A stretch of DNA of 64,000 bases, taken from the NCBI RefSeq assembly GCF_000411975.1, contig NZ_ASXG01000045.1, positions 81,459 to 145,458 on the forward strand. The letters are read 5' to 3'. The notes beneath the pieces were generated by a model, which was not told where the DNA came from, ran no database searches, and saw nothing but the letters and a program-made list of their open reading frames with translations. The translations under genes were made by a program, and so were the position numbers. Origin of the DNA: Amycolatopsis orientalis DSM 43388 (GTDB lineage Bacteria; Actinomycetota; Actinomycetes; Mycobacteriales; Pseudonocardiaceae). This document shows positions 36,623-45,856 of this stretch, one piece after another. How positions within the stretch are numbered: position 1 is the stretch's first letter; each line of letters begins with the position of its first letter.

Positions 36623-37408
36623 ATGGGTTTCCACACGTTCGTCGCCGTCGGCGACAGCTGCGCGGAGGGGCTGGACGATCCCTATCCGGATCACAGCCAG
36701 TACCGCGGCTGGGCGGATTACGTCGCCGGGCGGCTCGCGTGCGACGAGCCCGCGTTCCGTTACGCCAATCTGGCCGTTCGCGGGCGGCGGCTCGACCAGA
36801 TCGCCGCGGAGCAGCTGCCCGCGGCCGAGCGGCACGAACCGGACTTGATCGCGCTGTTCGGCGGCGGCAATGACGTGATGAGCCGCGGCTGGGACGCTCG
36901 CACGGTCGCTCGCCGGGTGGACACCGCGATCCGGCGGTGCACGCAGATCGCGCCGACCGTCGTCACCTTCACCTTGAGCGACATCGCGCATCGCATGCCG
37001 ATGGGCGGGCGGATGCGGCCTCGGGTCACCGCGCTCAACGACGCCATCCGCGAGGCTTCGGTCAGCTACGGAGCGAAGCTCGTCGACCTGTGGCCGGACC
37101 AGGCCGCGCACGACTCGCGCTACTTCGGACCGGATCGGCTGCACCTGTCGCAGGCCGGGCACTTGCGCGTCGCCGGCCATGTGCTCGACCGGCTGGGGGT
37201 CGCGCACGACGGCAGCTGGCTGCAGCCGCTGCCCGGCGCTCCGTCCCCGGGCAGCATGATCGCGGACCTGCGCTGGCTGTGGCAGGAGGTGCTGCCCGTG
37301 GGGATCACCCGGCTGCGCAACCGCCTCACCGGCCGGTCCCCTGGCGACGGCTTCCTGCCGAAGCGTCCGGAGCTGCTGCCGGTGGCCTTCTCCGAAGCTC
37401 AGGTATGA
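36623..37408 (+). CDS. SGNH/GDSL-family esterase
   Basis: The 261-residue cytoplasmic hydrolase has block I VAVGDSCAEGLDD with the nucleophilic serine (about 9), block III GGGND and block V DRLHLSQAGH with the Asp-His pair. There is no signal peptide. It starts with ATG behind GGAGAGCGGA. The TetR gene overlaps its stop (ATGA) and the operators lie upstream, so the esterase and regulator form one self-controlled unit. Its substrate is probably an ester sensed by the TetR protein. Confidence 0.92.
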   Translation: MGFHTFVAVGDSCAEGLDDPYPDHSQYRGWADYVAGRLACDEPAFRYANLAVRGRRLDQIAAEQLPAAERHEPDLIALFGGGNDVMSRGWDARTVARRVDTAIRRCTQIAPTVVTFTLSDIAHRMPMGGRMRPRVTALNDAIREASVSYGAKLVDLWPDQAAHDSRYFGPDRLHLSQAGHLRVAGHVLDRLGVAHDGSWLQPLPGAPSPGSMIADLRWLWQEVLPVGITRLRNRLTGRSPGDGFLPKRPELLPVAFSEAQV

Positions 37409-37974
37409 GCGCGCGACAGCGGTTGATCCGCACCGCGGCGGACCTGCTCGTCGGCTCCGGCGTCGAGGCCGTGACGTTGCGCGGTATCGCGAAGGCAGCG
37501 GGCGTTTCGCACGGCGCACCGCTTCGCCACTTCTCGGGACGCGCGGAGCTGCTGTCCGCCGTCGCGACGCTTGGCTTCACACAGCTCCTCCATCGCGGCG
37601 CACAGTTGCCCGACGGCACTCCTCGCGAACGCGTCACCGCCGCCTGTCACGCGTACGTCGACTTCGCGGTGACAAATCCCGCCATGTTCGAGCTGATGTT
37701 CCGTCGCGATCTCATCGACCCGGAAGAACCAGGGCTCGTCGCGGCCAGCAGCGCCGTCTTCGACACCTTCGCCGAGCTAGTGCGTCTCGACCGCGCCGAA
37801 GCGGACGACGACCGGCTGCGGCCGGGTACGGATCCACGGTTGGTCGCAGCGTCGCTGTGGGCCGCGTTGCACGGTCTCGCCCAGCTGTGGCTGTGGGGCG
37901 GACTGGCCGGTGCCAGCTTCGCGCCTTCGCCGGAATCGGCGTTGGCGGTGACGCTCGACGCGTATCTGGGATGA
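37405..37974 (+). CDS. TetR/AcrR-family repressor
   Basis: The 189-residue protein has the TetR helix-turn-helix (about 1-50, AADLLVGSGVEAVTLRGIAK, AGVSHGAPLRHFSGRAELL) and a WHG-type C-terminal domain (ALHGLAQLWLWGG). It overlaps the esterase gene by ATGA. It probably binds the two TAGAC palindromes ahead of the operon. Confidence 0.93.
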   Translation: MSARQRLIRTAADLLVGSGVEAVTLRGIAKAAGVSHGAPLRHFSGRAELLSAVATLGFTQLLHRGAQLPDGTPRERVTAACHAYVDFAVTNPAMFELMFRRDLIDPEEPGLVAASSAVFDTFAELVRLDRAEADDDRLRPGTDPRLVAASLWAALHGLAQLWLWGGLAGASFAPSPESALAVTLDAYLG

Positions 37975-37980
37975 AGCTCA

Positions 37981-38019
37981 GCGGAGAGCCCGGAATCCTC
38001 CCCACCCCTGGCTCTCCGC
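37981..38019 (+). terminator. Hairpin terminator of the esterase-TetR operon
   Basis: Perfect 10-bp arms GCGGAGAGCC and GGCTCTCCGC with a 19-nt loop begin 6 bp after the TetR stop. Confidence 0.6.
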
Positions 38020-38184
38020 CGAACAGCGGGAATGGATGACCATTCAGCGCCGACGGTAGCCGCTCGCTCCCGTCCGCGGAATCCGCCCTTCGCCGCAGCC
38101 GCGGGTAAACCCTGGCGGTAGGCCGACTGCCGCGAGCGCGGTACGGAATTGGGAAACCGCCGGTCAGAGAGGTAGTTTCGGCGC

Positions 38185-39327
38185 GTGATGCGGATCCTGC
38201 GAGCGCGCCCGCTGGGCACGGATTCGCTCTTGGCGGTCGCGGTCGGACTATTCCTTTTCGCCGGGGCGGCGGTGCACCACGGCTCGCTCGGCGACCGGCC
38301 CGGGCCGTTCGGGCTGCTCCTCGCCGCAGCGGGCGCGGTGCCGCTAGCGGTCCGGCGGCGCTACCCGAGAAGCGTGTTGATCGCGGTAACCGTGCTGGTC
38401 GGCGCGTTCGCGCTGGCCGGATACCGCGCGACGCTCGGCCGCCCGGACCTGATGATCGCCGCGTACACGGTCTGGGCGCGTTATCCGGTACGGCAGGCCT
38501 GGCTGCCGTCGCTGTTCGCGGCGGCTGGCTTCGAGGTCACGATGCTCGTCGGCGACAACTCGAATCCCGTCGGCGACACGGTGATCGCGGCGCTGCAAGC
38601 GTGCGTGATCATCCTTGGACACTCGGTCTACCTCCGCGGCCTCGCCCTGCACGCGACCGCGGAAAGGGCTGACCGCGCCGAGCTGGCGGTCGTGGAAGAA
38701 CGGCTGCGCATCGCCCGCGAGCTGCACGACGTCGTCTCGCACCACCTGTCGGTGATCTCCGTGCAGGCCAATCTCGCGCGGTACGTCTTCGAGTCCGCTC
38801 CGGGCACCGCGCGCGGCGCACTCGACACGATCACCGGCACGACCACCGAGGCACTGGACGAACTCCGCCGCCTGCTCAGCGTGCTGCGCCCGCCGCACCA
38901 CGAGCCGGGCGAATACCGTCCGCAGCCGGGTCTCGCGGACCTTCCCGCCCTGGTCGGCCGGGTCCGCGAGGCCGGGCTGCCGGTGCGGTCGCGCGTCACC
39001 GGAACCCCGCGGACGTTGCCGTCCGGCCAGCAGTTGTGCGCGTACCGGGTCGCGCAGGAAGCGCTGACGAACGTCCTGAAGCACGCGCCGGACTCGTCCG
39101 CCACGCTGGACGTCGAGTACCTGCCCGAGGCCTTGCGGCTGAGCGTGGCCGATTCCGGCGGCGGGCCGCGCGGCGACGGCAATCCCGCCGGGCACGGCCT
39201 CGTCGGCATGCGGGAACGAGCGCGTATGTACGGTGGCGAGATCGAGATCGGGCCACGCGAACCGGCGGGGTTCGAGGTGGTGCTGACCCTCCCGTACCCG
39301 GACCGGATCGGCGGAGAACCGAAGTGA
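38185..39327 (+). CDS. Two-component sensor histidine kinase (NarX/HisKA_3 type)
   Basis: The 380-residue protein has about five membrane spans in the first 155 residues. The HisKA_3 dimerisation and phosphorylation site ERLRIARELHDVVSHHLSVI (histidine near 184) and a HATPase domain with NVLKHAPDSSATLDV and GHGLVGMRERARMYGG follow. There is no extracellular sensor domain. The GTG is 6 nt behind TAGTTT, so leaderless. The response regulator overlaps it by GTGA. Confidence 0.94.
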   Translation: MMRILRARPLGTDSLLAVAVGLFLFAGAAVHHGSLGDRPGPFGLLLAAAGAVPLAVRRRYPRSVLIAVTVLVGAFALAGYRATLGRPDLMIAAYTVWARYPVRQAWLPSLFAAAGFEVTMLVGDNSNPVGDTVIAALQACVIILGHSVYLRGLALHATAERADRAELAVVEERLRIARELHDVVSHHLSVISVQANLARYVFESAPGTARGALDTITGTTTEALDELRRLLSVLRPPHHEPGEYRPQPGLADLPALVGRVREAGLPVRSRVTGTPRTLPSGQQLCAYRVAQEALTNVLKHAPDSSATLDVEYLPEALRLSVADSGGGPRGDGNPAGHGLVGMRERARMYGGEIEIGPREPAGFEVVLTLPYPDRIGGEPK

Positions 39328-39974
39328 CCAGTGTGCTCGTGGTGGACGACCAGGATCTCGTCCGCGCCGGCCTCGTCGCGCTGCTCGGCGCCGCGCCGGG
39401 CGTCGAGGTCGTCGGCGAGGCGCGGGACGGGCTGCAGGCCGTCGAGGAGGCGGCGCGGCTGCGGCCCGAGGTGATCCTGATGGACATCCGGCTGCCCAGT
39501 CTCGACGGAGTGTCGGCCACCGCCCGTATCCTCGCCGGGCCGGACAAACCGCGCGTGCTGATCCTGACTGTCTTCGACCTCGACGAGTACGTCTACCGCG
39601 CGCTGCGCGCCGGAGCGGCCGGGTTCCTGCTCAAGGACAGCCCGCCGGAGACGCTGATCTCCGGCATCCAGGCGGTCGCGCGCGGGGACATGCTGTTCGG
39701 TCCGACAATCACGCGACGGCTGGTCGAGGCGTACACGAGCACGCCACCCGCCGAACCCGCGCCGGAACTGACCGCACTGACCGAACGCGAACGCGAAGTG
39801 CTCCGGCTCGTCGGCACCGGAATGTCCAATGCGGACATCGCCGCGCGGCTGCTCGTGAGCGAGGCGACGGTGAAGACGCATCTCAACCGGCTGATGTCCA
39901 AACTCGGCATCTCCAGCCGGGCGCAGGCCGTGGTCGTCGCTTACGAAACCGGCCTGGTCCGGCCGGGACGGTAG
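39324..39974 (+). CDS. NarL/LuxR-type response regulator
   Basis: The 216-residue protein has a receiver domain (VTSVLVVDDQDLVRAG, phosphoryl aspartate in EVILMDIRLP, lysine in GFLLKDSP) and a LuxR helix-turn-helix (LTEREREVLRLVGTGMSN, ATVKTHLNRLMSKL). It starts inside the kinase stop codon. It overlaps the convergent CrtI-like gene by 34 bp. Targets unknown. Confidence 0.95.
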   Translation: MTSVLVVDDQDLVRAGLVALLGAAPGVEVVGEARDGLQAVEEAARLRPEVILMDIRLPSLDGVSATARILAGPDKPRVLILTVFDLDEYVYRALRAGAAGFLLKDSPPETLISGIQAVARGDMLFGPTITRRLVEAYTSTPPAEPAPELTALTEREREVLRLVGTGMSNADIAARLLVSEATVKTHLNRLMSKLGISSRAQAVVVAYETGLVRPGR

Positions 39975-41368
39975 CCGAATTCGTTGCGCAGCACCCGTTC
40001 CGCGGCGTGCTGACCGGCCATGCCATGCACTCCCGGCCCGGGCGGCGTCGCGGCCGAGCACAGGTAGACGCCGCGCAACGGCGTCCGGTACGGGTCCCAG
40101 CGCAGGACCGGCCGGCCCAGCACCTGGCGCGTCGTGACCGCGGCGGCCGCGATGTCGCCGCCGACGTAATTGGCGTTGTAGGCCTCGAAATCGCTCGCCG
40201 GGATCGCGCGCGAGGCGAGGATCGTGTCGCGGAAGCCGGGCGCGAAGCGTTCGATGCGGCGGACGATCGCGGCGGTCGGATCGAGCGGATCCCCGTGCGG
40301 GACATGCGCATAAGCCCAGATCGGCTGCTTGCCCGGGAGACCGCGAGACGGGTCGGCGGTCATGGGCTGCGAGAGGAGGACGAACGGATCCCGCGCCCGC
40401 TTCCCGGCAGCTACCGCGTTTTCCGCCGCGTACACCTCGGCCCTGGTTCCTCCGAGGTGGACAGTCCCGGCTCCGGCTAGTTCCTTTTCGCGCCAGGGGA
40501 TTTCTTCGGAGACCAGGAAGTCGACCTTCGCCGCAGCCGGGCCGTAACGGACTTTCTCGAGCGCTCTGCGGTACTGCGGCGGCAGCAATGATCCGGCTAG
40601 CTCTAGGACACCTTTCGGTGCCAAGTCCAGCAGCACGGCGCGCGCATGCGCTAACTCGCGTACATCGGTGACGCGCGCGTTGGTGCGTACGCGACCACCG
40701 TGCGCCTCGATGTCGGCTACGAGCGCGTCGGTGATGCGCTGCGAACCGCCGCGAGGAATCGGCCAGCCGGTGCTGTGCGCTAGATGCGCCAGCAGGACCG
40801 CGATACCACCACCGATCAGTGAGGGGAGCTTGCCAAGCGCGTGCGCCTCGACACCGGCGATGAGCGCTGCCGCTTCCTTGTGCTTGAAGGAGTTCACCGC
40901 GAGGGCGCGCGTCGCTAGGTACGCCGCGATCCGCGGACGCGGCGGGTGGCGAAGGTCGCCGAGGAGCGCTTCGGTGATCTCAGTGCTGTGCTCGACCAGT
41001 GGTGCCATGAAGCGCCGCCACCGCACACCGTCTGCGCCTAGCCGCGCACAGGTGCGGTCGAGATCCGCGTACGCGATCGCTGTGGTCTTCTCGTCGATCG
41101 GATGGGCGTACGGGATTCCCGGATGACACAGGTCGAGATCGAACTGCCGGAGAAACGGCGAAGCCGCGGCCATCGGATGGACCGCCGAGCAGATGTCGTG
41201 GACCACGCCGGAGTCGAACAACCGCTTCGACCGCGCCCCGCCGCCCGGCTCGGCCGCCGCCTCGTACACCTCGACCGACAACCCGGCCCGCGCGAGCAAA
41301 ACGGCCGCGGCCAGGCCGTTCGGCCCCGAGCCGACGACCGCGACGTCCAGCGTGACGGGCGGAGACAC
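39941..41368 (-). CDS. FAD-dependent phytoene-desaturase-like oxidoreductase
   Basis: The 475-residue protein has the dinucleotide-binding motif VAVVGSGPNGLAAAVLLARAG, the ARSKRLFDSGVVHDICSAVHP segment after it, and the C-terminal FAD motif GVYLCSAATPPGPGVHGMAG of the CrtI/amine oxidase family. No carotenoid genes are nearby, so carotenoid desaturation is not implied; many actinobacterial homologues have no known substrate. The GTG is 6 nt behind TAGGCT (41375-41380). Confidence 0.9.
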   Translation of the reverse strand: MSPPVTLDVAVVGSGPNGLAAAVLLARAGLSVEVYEAAAEPGGGARSKRLFDSGVVHDICSAVHPMAAASPFLRQFDLDLCHPGIPYAHPIDEKTTAIAYADLDRTCARLGADGVRWRRFMAPLVEHSTEITEALLGDLRHPPRPRIAAYLATRALAVNSFKHKEAAALIAGVEAHALGKLPSLIGGGIAVLLAHLAHSTGWPIPRGGSQRITDALVADIEAHGGRVRTNARVTDVRELAHARAVLLDLAPKGVLELAGSLLPPQYRRALEKVRYGPAAAKVDFLVSEEIPWREKELAGAGTVHLGGTRAEVYAAENAVAAGKRARDPFVLLSQPMTADPSRGLPGKQPIWAYAHVPHGDPLDPTAAIVRRIERFAPGFRDTILASRAIPASDFEAYNANYVGGDIAAAAVTTRQVLGRPVLRWDPYRTPLRGVYLCSAATPPGPGVHGMAGQHAAERVLRNEFGYRPGRTRPVS

Positions 41369-41503
41369 ATCCCGAGCCTACGGCTGCGACGAACCGGGCG
41401 CCCAGTGTCACGCCCGAACACCTGATCGAATATTGTCGTACCCCTCGCCTACCGTGCACCCCATGCCGGTCCGCACGGGCCGCGCCTGCTGGAGAGGGGG
41501 GTC

Positions 41504-42235
41504 ATGCCCGACCACGACACGTTGCTGGAGCGCGTGCGGAAGCTGCTGGCCAAGGCCGAGGACCCGGCCGTCACGCCCGCCGAAGCCGACCTGTACAACA
41601 CCAAGGCGGCGCAGCTGATCGCGCGGCACGGGATCGACAACGCGATGCTGGCCGCGTCCGGGCAAAGCGGCGACGACATCACGGTGCTGAAGCTGCCGAT
41701 CTCCAATCCGTACAGTCGGGACAAAGCCAGCCTGCTCACCAGCATCGCCTATCCGTTGCGCTGCCGGACGTTGCTGCACCGGGTCGGCCAAGGGGTCGAA
41801 GAGGTCACCGTGTTCGGCTTCCGCACCGACCTCGCCCGGGTCGAGCTGCTGTTTACCAGCCTGTTGCTGCAGGCCAGCACACAGCTCACGCGGGTGCGTC
41901 CGGAGGAACGGGTGTTCCGCGAATCGCTGGCGGCCTACCGGCGTACCTGGCTGCACGGGTTCGCGCGGGCGGTGCACGAACGGCTGACCGCGGCGGAGGA
42001 GAACGCCGCGCGCACGTATTCCGACGCGACCGGCGGGAAGTCGGCGGAGCTGGTGGTGCGGGACCGGACGGCGTTGGTGCAGCAGGCCTTCGACCGCGAA
42101 TACGGCGACCTGCGCGCAGCCGCGCCGCGCCGGTTGTCCGGCTCGGGATATCGGGAAGGGCACCGGGCCGGGACGCGGGCGAATCTCGACCCGGCGGCGC
42201 TGGGGCGGCGGAGGTCGGCGCTTCCGGTGCGGTGA
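41504..42235 (+). CDS. DUF2786-domain protein
   Basis: The 243-residue protein starts with the DUF2786 motif LLERVRKLLAKAEDPAVTPAEADLY, split in two helices, followed by AAQLIARHGID. The domain is known from phage and actinobacterial proteins of unknown role, with a zinc-metalloprotease-like second part suspected in some. ATG behind GAGAGGGGGG. The following GNAT gene is 44 bp away, so an operon is likely. No function can be assigned. Confidence 0.85.
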   Translation: MPDHDTLLERVRKLLAKAEDPAVTPAEADLYNTKAAQLIARHGIDNAMLAASGQSGDDITVLKLPISNPYSRDKASLLTSIAYPLRCRTLLHRVGQGVEEVTVFGFRTDLARVELLFTSLLLQASTQLTRVRPEERVFRESLAAYRRTWLHGFARAVHERLTAAEENAARTYSDATGGKSAELVVRDRTALVQQAFDREYGDLRAAAPRRLSGSGYREGHRAGTRANLDPAALGRRRSALPVR

Positions 42236-42279
42236 GTCCGGGGAGTTCGCCACCCGGCCGGGCAGCGAGAGGAGGTCTG

Positions 42280-42993
42280 GTGTTCCGGATCGAAGACCTG
42301 GCCACCCGGCCGGAGCTGCGCGTTCCCGCACTCCGGCTGGGATTCACCGGCGGAGAGTTCCTCGGCCAGGGCCTCACCGCCGGGTTGGCCAGTTCGAAGC
42401 GGCTCGCCGCGCAGTGGCCCGAGTTCTTCCTGGTGCTGCTGGACGACGACGTGCCGGTCGCGCGAGCAGCGGCGGTTCCCGTCGCGTTCCCGACCGCGGA
42501 CCGACCGGAGCTTCCCGACCACGGCTGGGACGCTGCGCTCGTCTGGGCCGCCGAAGACCACCTCGACGGCCGGGAACCCACCACCCTCGCCGCGCTGGAG
42601 GTGTACGTCGCGGAATCCGCGCGCGGACAAGGCATTGCCGCCCACGCGCTCGTCGAGCTGAAGAACCGAGCGCGCCGGGCGGGGCTTTCCCGGCTGGTCG
42701 TGCCGGTGCGGCCGACCGGCAAGCCGCCCCTGGAGTCGATTGTGGACTACCTCGGCCGGAGCGCCGATCCCTGGCTGCGCAGTCACGAGCGGCTCGGCGC
42801 GGAGTTCCGGAGAATCGCCCCGTTCGCCATGACCGTCACCGGAACGTTCGCGCAGTGGGAGCGGTGGACCGGCGTCCGCCTCGACGACGGCCGCACCGTC
42901 GTGCCGGGTGGAATCGCGCCGGTGCTGGCGTCGACGGAACAGGATCTGGGCGTCTACGTCGAGCCGAACGTCTGGTACGAGCACCCGCTCTGA
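42280..42993 (+). CDS. GNAT-fold N-acetyltransferase-like protein
   Basis: The 237-residue protein has the GNAT core: LEVYVAESARGQGIAAHALVELKNRARRAG, which contains the acetyl-CoA pyrophosphate loop R-G-Q-G-I-A. The GTG at 42280 has GAGGAGG 6 nt upstream; the alternative GTG at 42232 overlaps the stop of the previous gene. Substrate unknown. It converges on a LysR gene with no gap. Confidence 0.82.
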   Translation: MFRIEDLATRPELRVPALRLGFTGGEFLGQGLTAGLASSKRLAAQWPEFFLVLLDDDVPVARAAAVPVAFPTADRPELPDHGWDAALVWAAEDHLDGREPTTLAALEVYVAESARGQGIAAHALVELKNRARRAGLSRLVVPVRPTGKPPLESIVDYLGRSADPWLRSHERLGAEFRRIAPFAMTVTGTFAQWERWTGVRLDDGRTVVPGGIAPVLASTEQDLGVYVEPNVWYEHPL

Positions 42994-43923
42994 CTAGGCC
43001 GGCTCCCAGCTGGGCAGCCACACCCCGTCCCCCGGCTCCGGCCCGGTCACCAGGTAATCGCGCAGTTTCCGCACGTCCGGATGCGCCGGCTCCCGCCGCC
43101 ACAGCAGCGACATCGGGTACACCGGCGTCGGATCGACCACCAGGATCCGGCGGAGGTCGTACTCGTCCGGCCAGAAATACCGCGAACCGGCGCCGACGAA
43201 GGTCGACAGGTCCGGCGAGGTCGCCAGTTCGTCCAGCATCGTTTCGTTGCCGAAGACCGGGCCGGACACGTCGATGGTCAGATCGAACGCCTCGGCCAGC
43301 TCCGCGTAGTACGCGCCCCATTCCCTGCCCGCCGACAGTCCCGGCATCCAGATCGGGTGGCCGGCCAGTTTCGCGATCGGCACCGACGGCAGGTCGGCGA
43401 ACGGGTGCCGCGGGCCGACCAGCAGCTCGTGTGCGTCGTAGTCCACCACGCCGCTCAGCACGCCGCCGGGCAAGTCGCGCTTCGGCACGCCGCGGAACGC
43501 CGCGTCGACCGAACCGGCCGCGACCGCGGCGACCGCGGCGTCGAAGCTCAGCTCGGCTCCGGTGGTCACGACCTCCAGCTCCACCTCCGGAAACGCCCGG
43601 TGGAACTTCAGCGCCAGCTGCGCCGACTTCGTCCGCCGGTTCAGCACGTCCACCCGCAGCGGGCGCTGCTCCGGACGCACTGCCGCGAGCGCGCGTTTCT
43701 CCGCGTCGAGCAGGACCCGCGCGTGCGGCAGGAACGCCTCGCCGTCGCTGCTCAGCCGGGCCCCGCGCGCGGTCCGGGTGAACAACCGCACGCCGAGTTC
43801 GCGCTCCAGCGCCCCGACGCGTTTGGACACTGCCTGCTGCGTGATCCCCAACTCCGCGGCCGCTTCCTGGAACTGCCCTCCGTCCACGACAGCGACGAAG
43901 GTCCGCACGAATTCCAGCTCCAC
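42994..43923 (-). CDS. LysR-family transcriptional regulator
   Basis: The 309-residue protein has a classical LysR helix-turn-helix (GGQFQEAAAELGITQQAVSK, then RVGALERELGVRLFTRTARG) and the effector-binding domain. The GTG is 6 nt behind TAGGAT (43930-43935). It is divergent from the leuA leader, only about 90 bp away, so it could influence leuA, but no LysR box stands out and leuA already has an attenuator. Confidence 0.92.
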   Translation of the reverse strand: MELEFVRTFVAVVDGGQFQEAAAELGITQQAVSKRVGALERELGVRLFTRTARGARLSSDGEAFLPHARVLLDAEKRALAAVRPEQRPLRVDVLNRRTKSAQLALKFHRAFPEVELEVVTTGAELSFDAAVAAVAAGSVDAAFRGVPKRDLPGGVLSGVVDYDAHELLVGPRHPFADLPSVPIAKLAGHPIWMPGLSAGREWGAYYAELAEAFDLTIDVSGPVFGNETMLDELATSPDLSTFVGAGSRYFWPDEYDLRRILVVDPTPVYPMSLLWRREPAHPDVRKLRDYLVTGPEPGDGVWLPSWEPA

Positions 43924-44012
43924 GGGCCAATCCTAAGCGCTCGCGCCGTCCGCCGCGGCGACGTTCCCCAACCCCGCTACTTGTCTGAGGAGTTGTGCTA
44001 AGCTCCGCCTCG

Positions 44013-44057
44013 ATGTGCACGCGCTTCCTTCTCCTTCGCCGCCACGGCGGGGCCTGA
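44013..44057 (+). CDS. leuL: leuA leader peptide (leucine attenuator)
   Basis: The 14-residue ORF encodes MCTRFLLLRRHGGA with three consecutive leucine codons CTT-CTC-CTT, rare in this GC-rich genome. It overlaps the 5' arm of a strong hairpin. A TAAGCT box ends 8 nt before the ATG, so translation starts at the mRNA end. Ribosome stalling when leucyl-tRNA is scarce would change the folding, as in known actinobacterial leuA leaders. Confidence 0.85.
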   Translation: MCTRFLLLRRHGGA

Positions 44058-44080
44058 CCGGACCGGCCCCCCCGCCGTGG
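44042..44080 (+). promoter_or_regulatory. Attenuator hairpin upstream of leuA
   Basis: CCACGGCGGGGCC (44042-44054) pairs with GGCC...CCCGCCGTGG (44065-44080) with a small bulge of C. The 5' arm is the end of the leader-peptide ORF, so a stalled ribosome would block the hairpin. Confidence 0.75.
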
Positions 44081-44129
44081 GGCGAGCACGCGCGCCGGTC
44101 GGCTTCCGACCTCCCGAGAAGGACCGCAG

Positions 44130-45818
44130 ATGACCACCTTGTGGAACCGGCAGCGCCCCTCGCGCATGCCGTCGCACCGCTACCGCGACGTCTACCAGCG
44201 CGTCGACGTCCCCCACACCGACCGGGCCTGGCCCGGCAACCGGATCACCCAAGCGCCGCTCTGGGTGCCGGTCGATCTGCGCGACGGCAACCAAGCCCTC
44301 GCCGAACCGATGGACCCGGCACGCAAACGCCGGTTCTTCGAGCTGATGATCCGCATGGGGTACAAGGAAATCGAGGTCGGCTACCCCTCCGCCTCGCAGA
44401 CCGACTACGACTTCGTCCGGCTGCTCGCGGACACCGACCTGGCCTCAGACGACGTCACGATCGTCGTGTTCACACCGGCGCGCCGCGACCTGATCGAGCG
44501 CACGGTCGAGTCCGTTCGCGGCATCCGCAACGACGTCGTGATCCACCTGTACACCGCCACCGCTCCGACGTGGCGCACCGTGGTCCTCGGCCACGATCGG
44601 GCGTCGCTGAAAGAACTGATCCTCGCCGGTGCCCGCGACGTGCTGCGCGCGGCCGGCGACCTGCCGAACATCCGCTTCGAGTTCTCTCCCGAGGTCTTCA
44701 ACCTCACCGAACCCGATTACGTCCTGGAGGTCTGCGACGCGGTCACCGACACGTGGCAGGCCAGCCCGGAGCGCCCAGTGATTCTCAACCTGCCGGCGAC
44801 CGTCGAGATCGCGACGCCCAACGTGTACGCCGATCAGATCGAGTACATGCACCGCCACCTGGCGCGCCGCGATTCGGTGATCCTGTCCGTGCACCCGCAC
44901 AACGACCGCGGCACCGGCGTCGCCTGCGCCGAGCTCGCCGTGCTGGCCGGCGCCGAACGCGTCGAGGGCTGCATTTTCGGCAACGGCGAGCGCACCGGGA
45001 ACGTCGATTTGGCGACGCTGGCGCTGAACCTGCACGCGCAGGGCGTCGACCCGATGATCGACTTCTCGGACATCGACGAGATTCGCCGCACCGTCGAATA
45101 CTGCAACCGGATCGAGGTCCACGCACGGCATCCGTACGTCGGCGACCTCGTGCACACCGCGTTCAGCGGCACGCATCAGGACGCGATCAAGAAGGGCTTC
45201 GCCGAACATCACGCGCGCGCGGCGGAAACCGGCGTACCCGCGGACGAATTGGACTGGCGCGTCCCGTACCTGCCGATCGACCCAGCTGACCTGGGGCGTG
45301 ACTACGCCGCCGTGATCCGCGTGAACTCGCAGTCCGGCAAGGGCGGAATCGCCTACCTGCTGGAAAACGAGTACGGCATCACGCTGCCGCGCCGCCTGCA
45401 GATCGACTTCGCGCGCCGCGTCCAAGGCCACACCGACGACTCCGGCCACGAAGTGACCGCGACCGAACTGTGGCAGCTCTTCGCGGCGGCTTATCTCCAG
45501 CCGAATCCGGCAATCACGTTGTCCCGCTTCGAGAACTCGGCCGACGAACACACCAGCATCACCCTGCGCGTCGACGGGGTCGAGCACACCAGCACGCACA
45601 CCGGAACCGGCCCGGTCGAAGCACTCACCGCGGCGCTGGCCGAGCACGGACGGAAGGTGGACATCGTCGGGTTGCACCAGACCAGCATCGGCTCCGGCAA
45701 CGACAGCGAAGCGTTGACTCTGCTGGAATATCGCACCGACAGCGGCACCCAGTGGACCGCCGGACGCGATCGTTCAGTGCTCGCGGCCAGCCTGACGGCC
45801 GTGGTGAACGCCGCCTGA
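44130..45818 (+). CDS. leuA: 2-isopropylmalate synthase
   Basis: LeuA condenses acetyl-CoA and 2-oxoisovalerate, the first step of leucine synthesis. The 562-residue protein is a full-length type II enzyme. It has a TIM-barrel domain with the metal motif [21 protein letters not shown] and [10 protein letters not shown], a linker, and the C-terminal leucine-binding regulatory domain (about 430-562) that gives feedback inhibition. ATG behind GAGAAGGACC. It lies after an attenuator and ends in a hairpin shared with a convergent two-component pair. No other leu genes are in the window. Confidence 0.96.
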   Translation: MTTLWNRQRPSRMPSHRYRDVYQRVDVPHTDRAWPGNRITQAPLWVPVDLRDGNQALAEPMDPARKRRFFELMIRMGYKEIEVGYPSASQTDYDFVRLLADTDLASDDVTIVVFTPARRDLIERTVESVRGIRNDVVIHLYTATAPTWRTVVLGHDRASLKELILAGARDVLRAAGDLPNIRFEFSPEVFNLTEPDYVLEVCDAVTDTWQASPERPVILNLPATVEIATPNVYADQIEYMHRHLARRDSVILSVHPHNDRGTGVACAELAVLAGAERVEGCIFGNGERTGNVDLATLALNLHAQGVDPMIDFSDIDEIRRTVEYCNRIEVHARHPYVGDLVHTAFSGTHQDAIKKGFAEHHARAAETGVPADELDWRVPYLPIDPADLGRDYAAVIRVNSQSGKGGIAYLLENEYGITLPRRLQIDFARRVQGHTDDSGHEVTATELWQLFAAAYLQPNPAITLSRFENSADEHTSITLRVDGVEHTSTHTGTGPVEALTAALAEHGRKVDIVGLHQTSIGSGNDSEALTLLEYRTDSGTQWTAGRDRSVLAASLTAVVNAA

Positions 45819-45822
45819 TCCC

Positions 45823-45855
45823 AGCGGTGCGGGCGCGAACCGCGCTCGCACCGCT
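45823..45855. terminator. Bidirectional terminator between leuA and the response regulator
   Basis: Perfect 9-bp arms AGCGGTGCG/CGCACCGCT with further GC pairing inside lie in the 38-bp gap between convergent stops. Confidence 0.75.
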
Positions 45856-45856
45856 T

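Noticed and set aside
39941..41368. Carotenoid biosynthesis cluster
   Set aside because: The CrtI-like protein has no phytoene synthase, cyclase or geranylgeranyl synthase neighbours.
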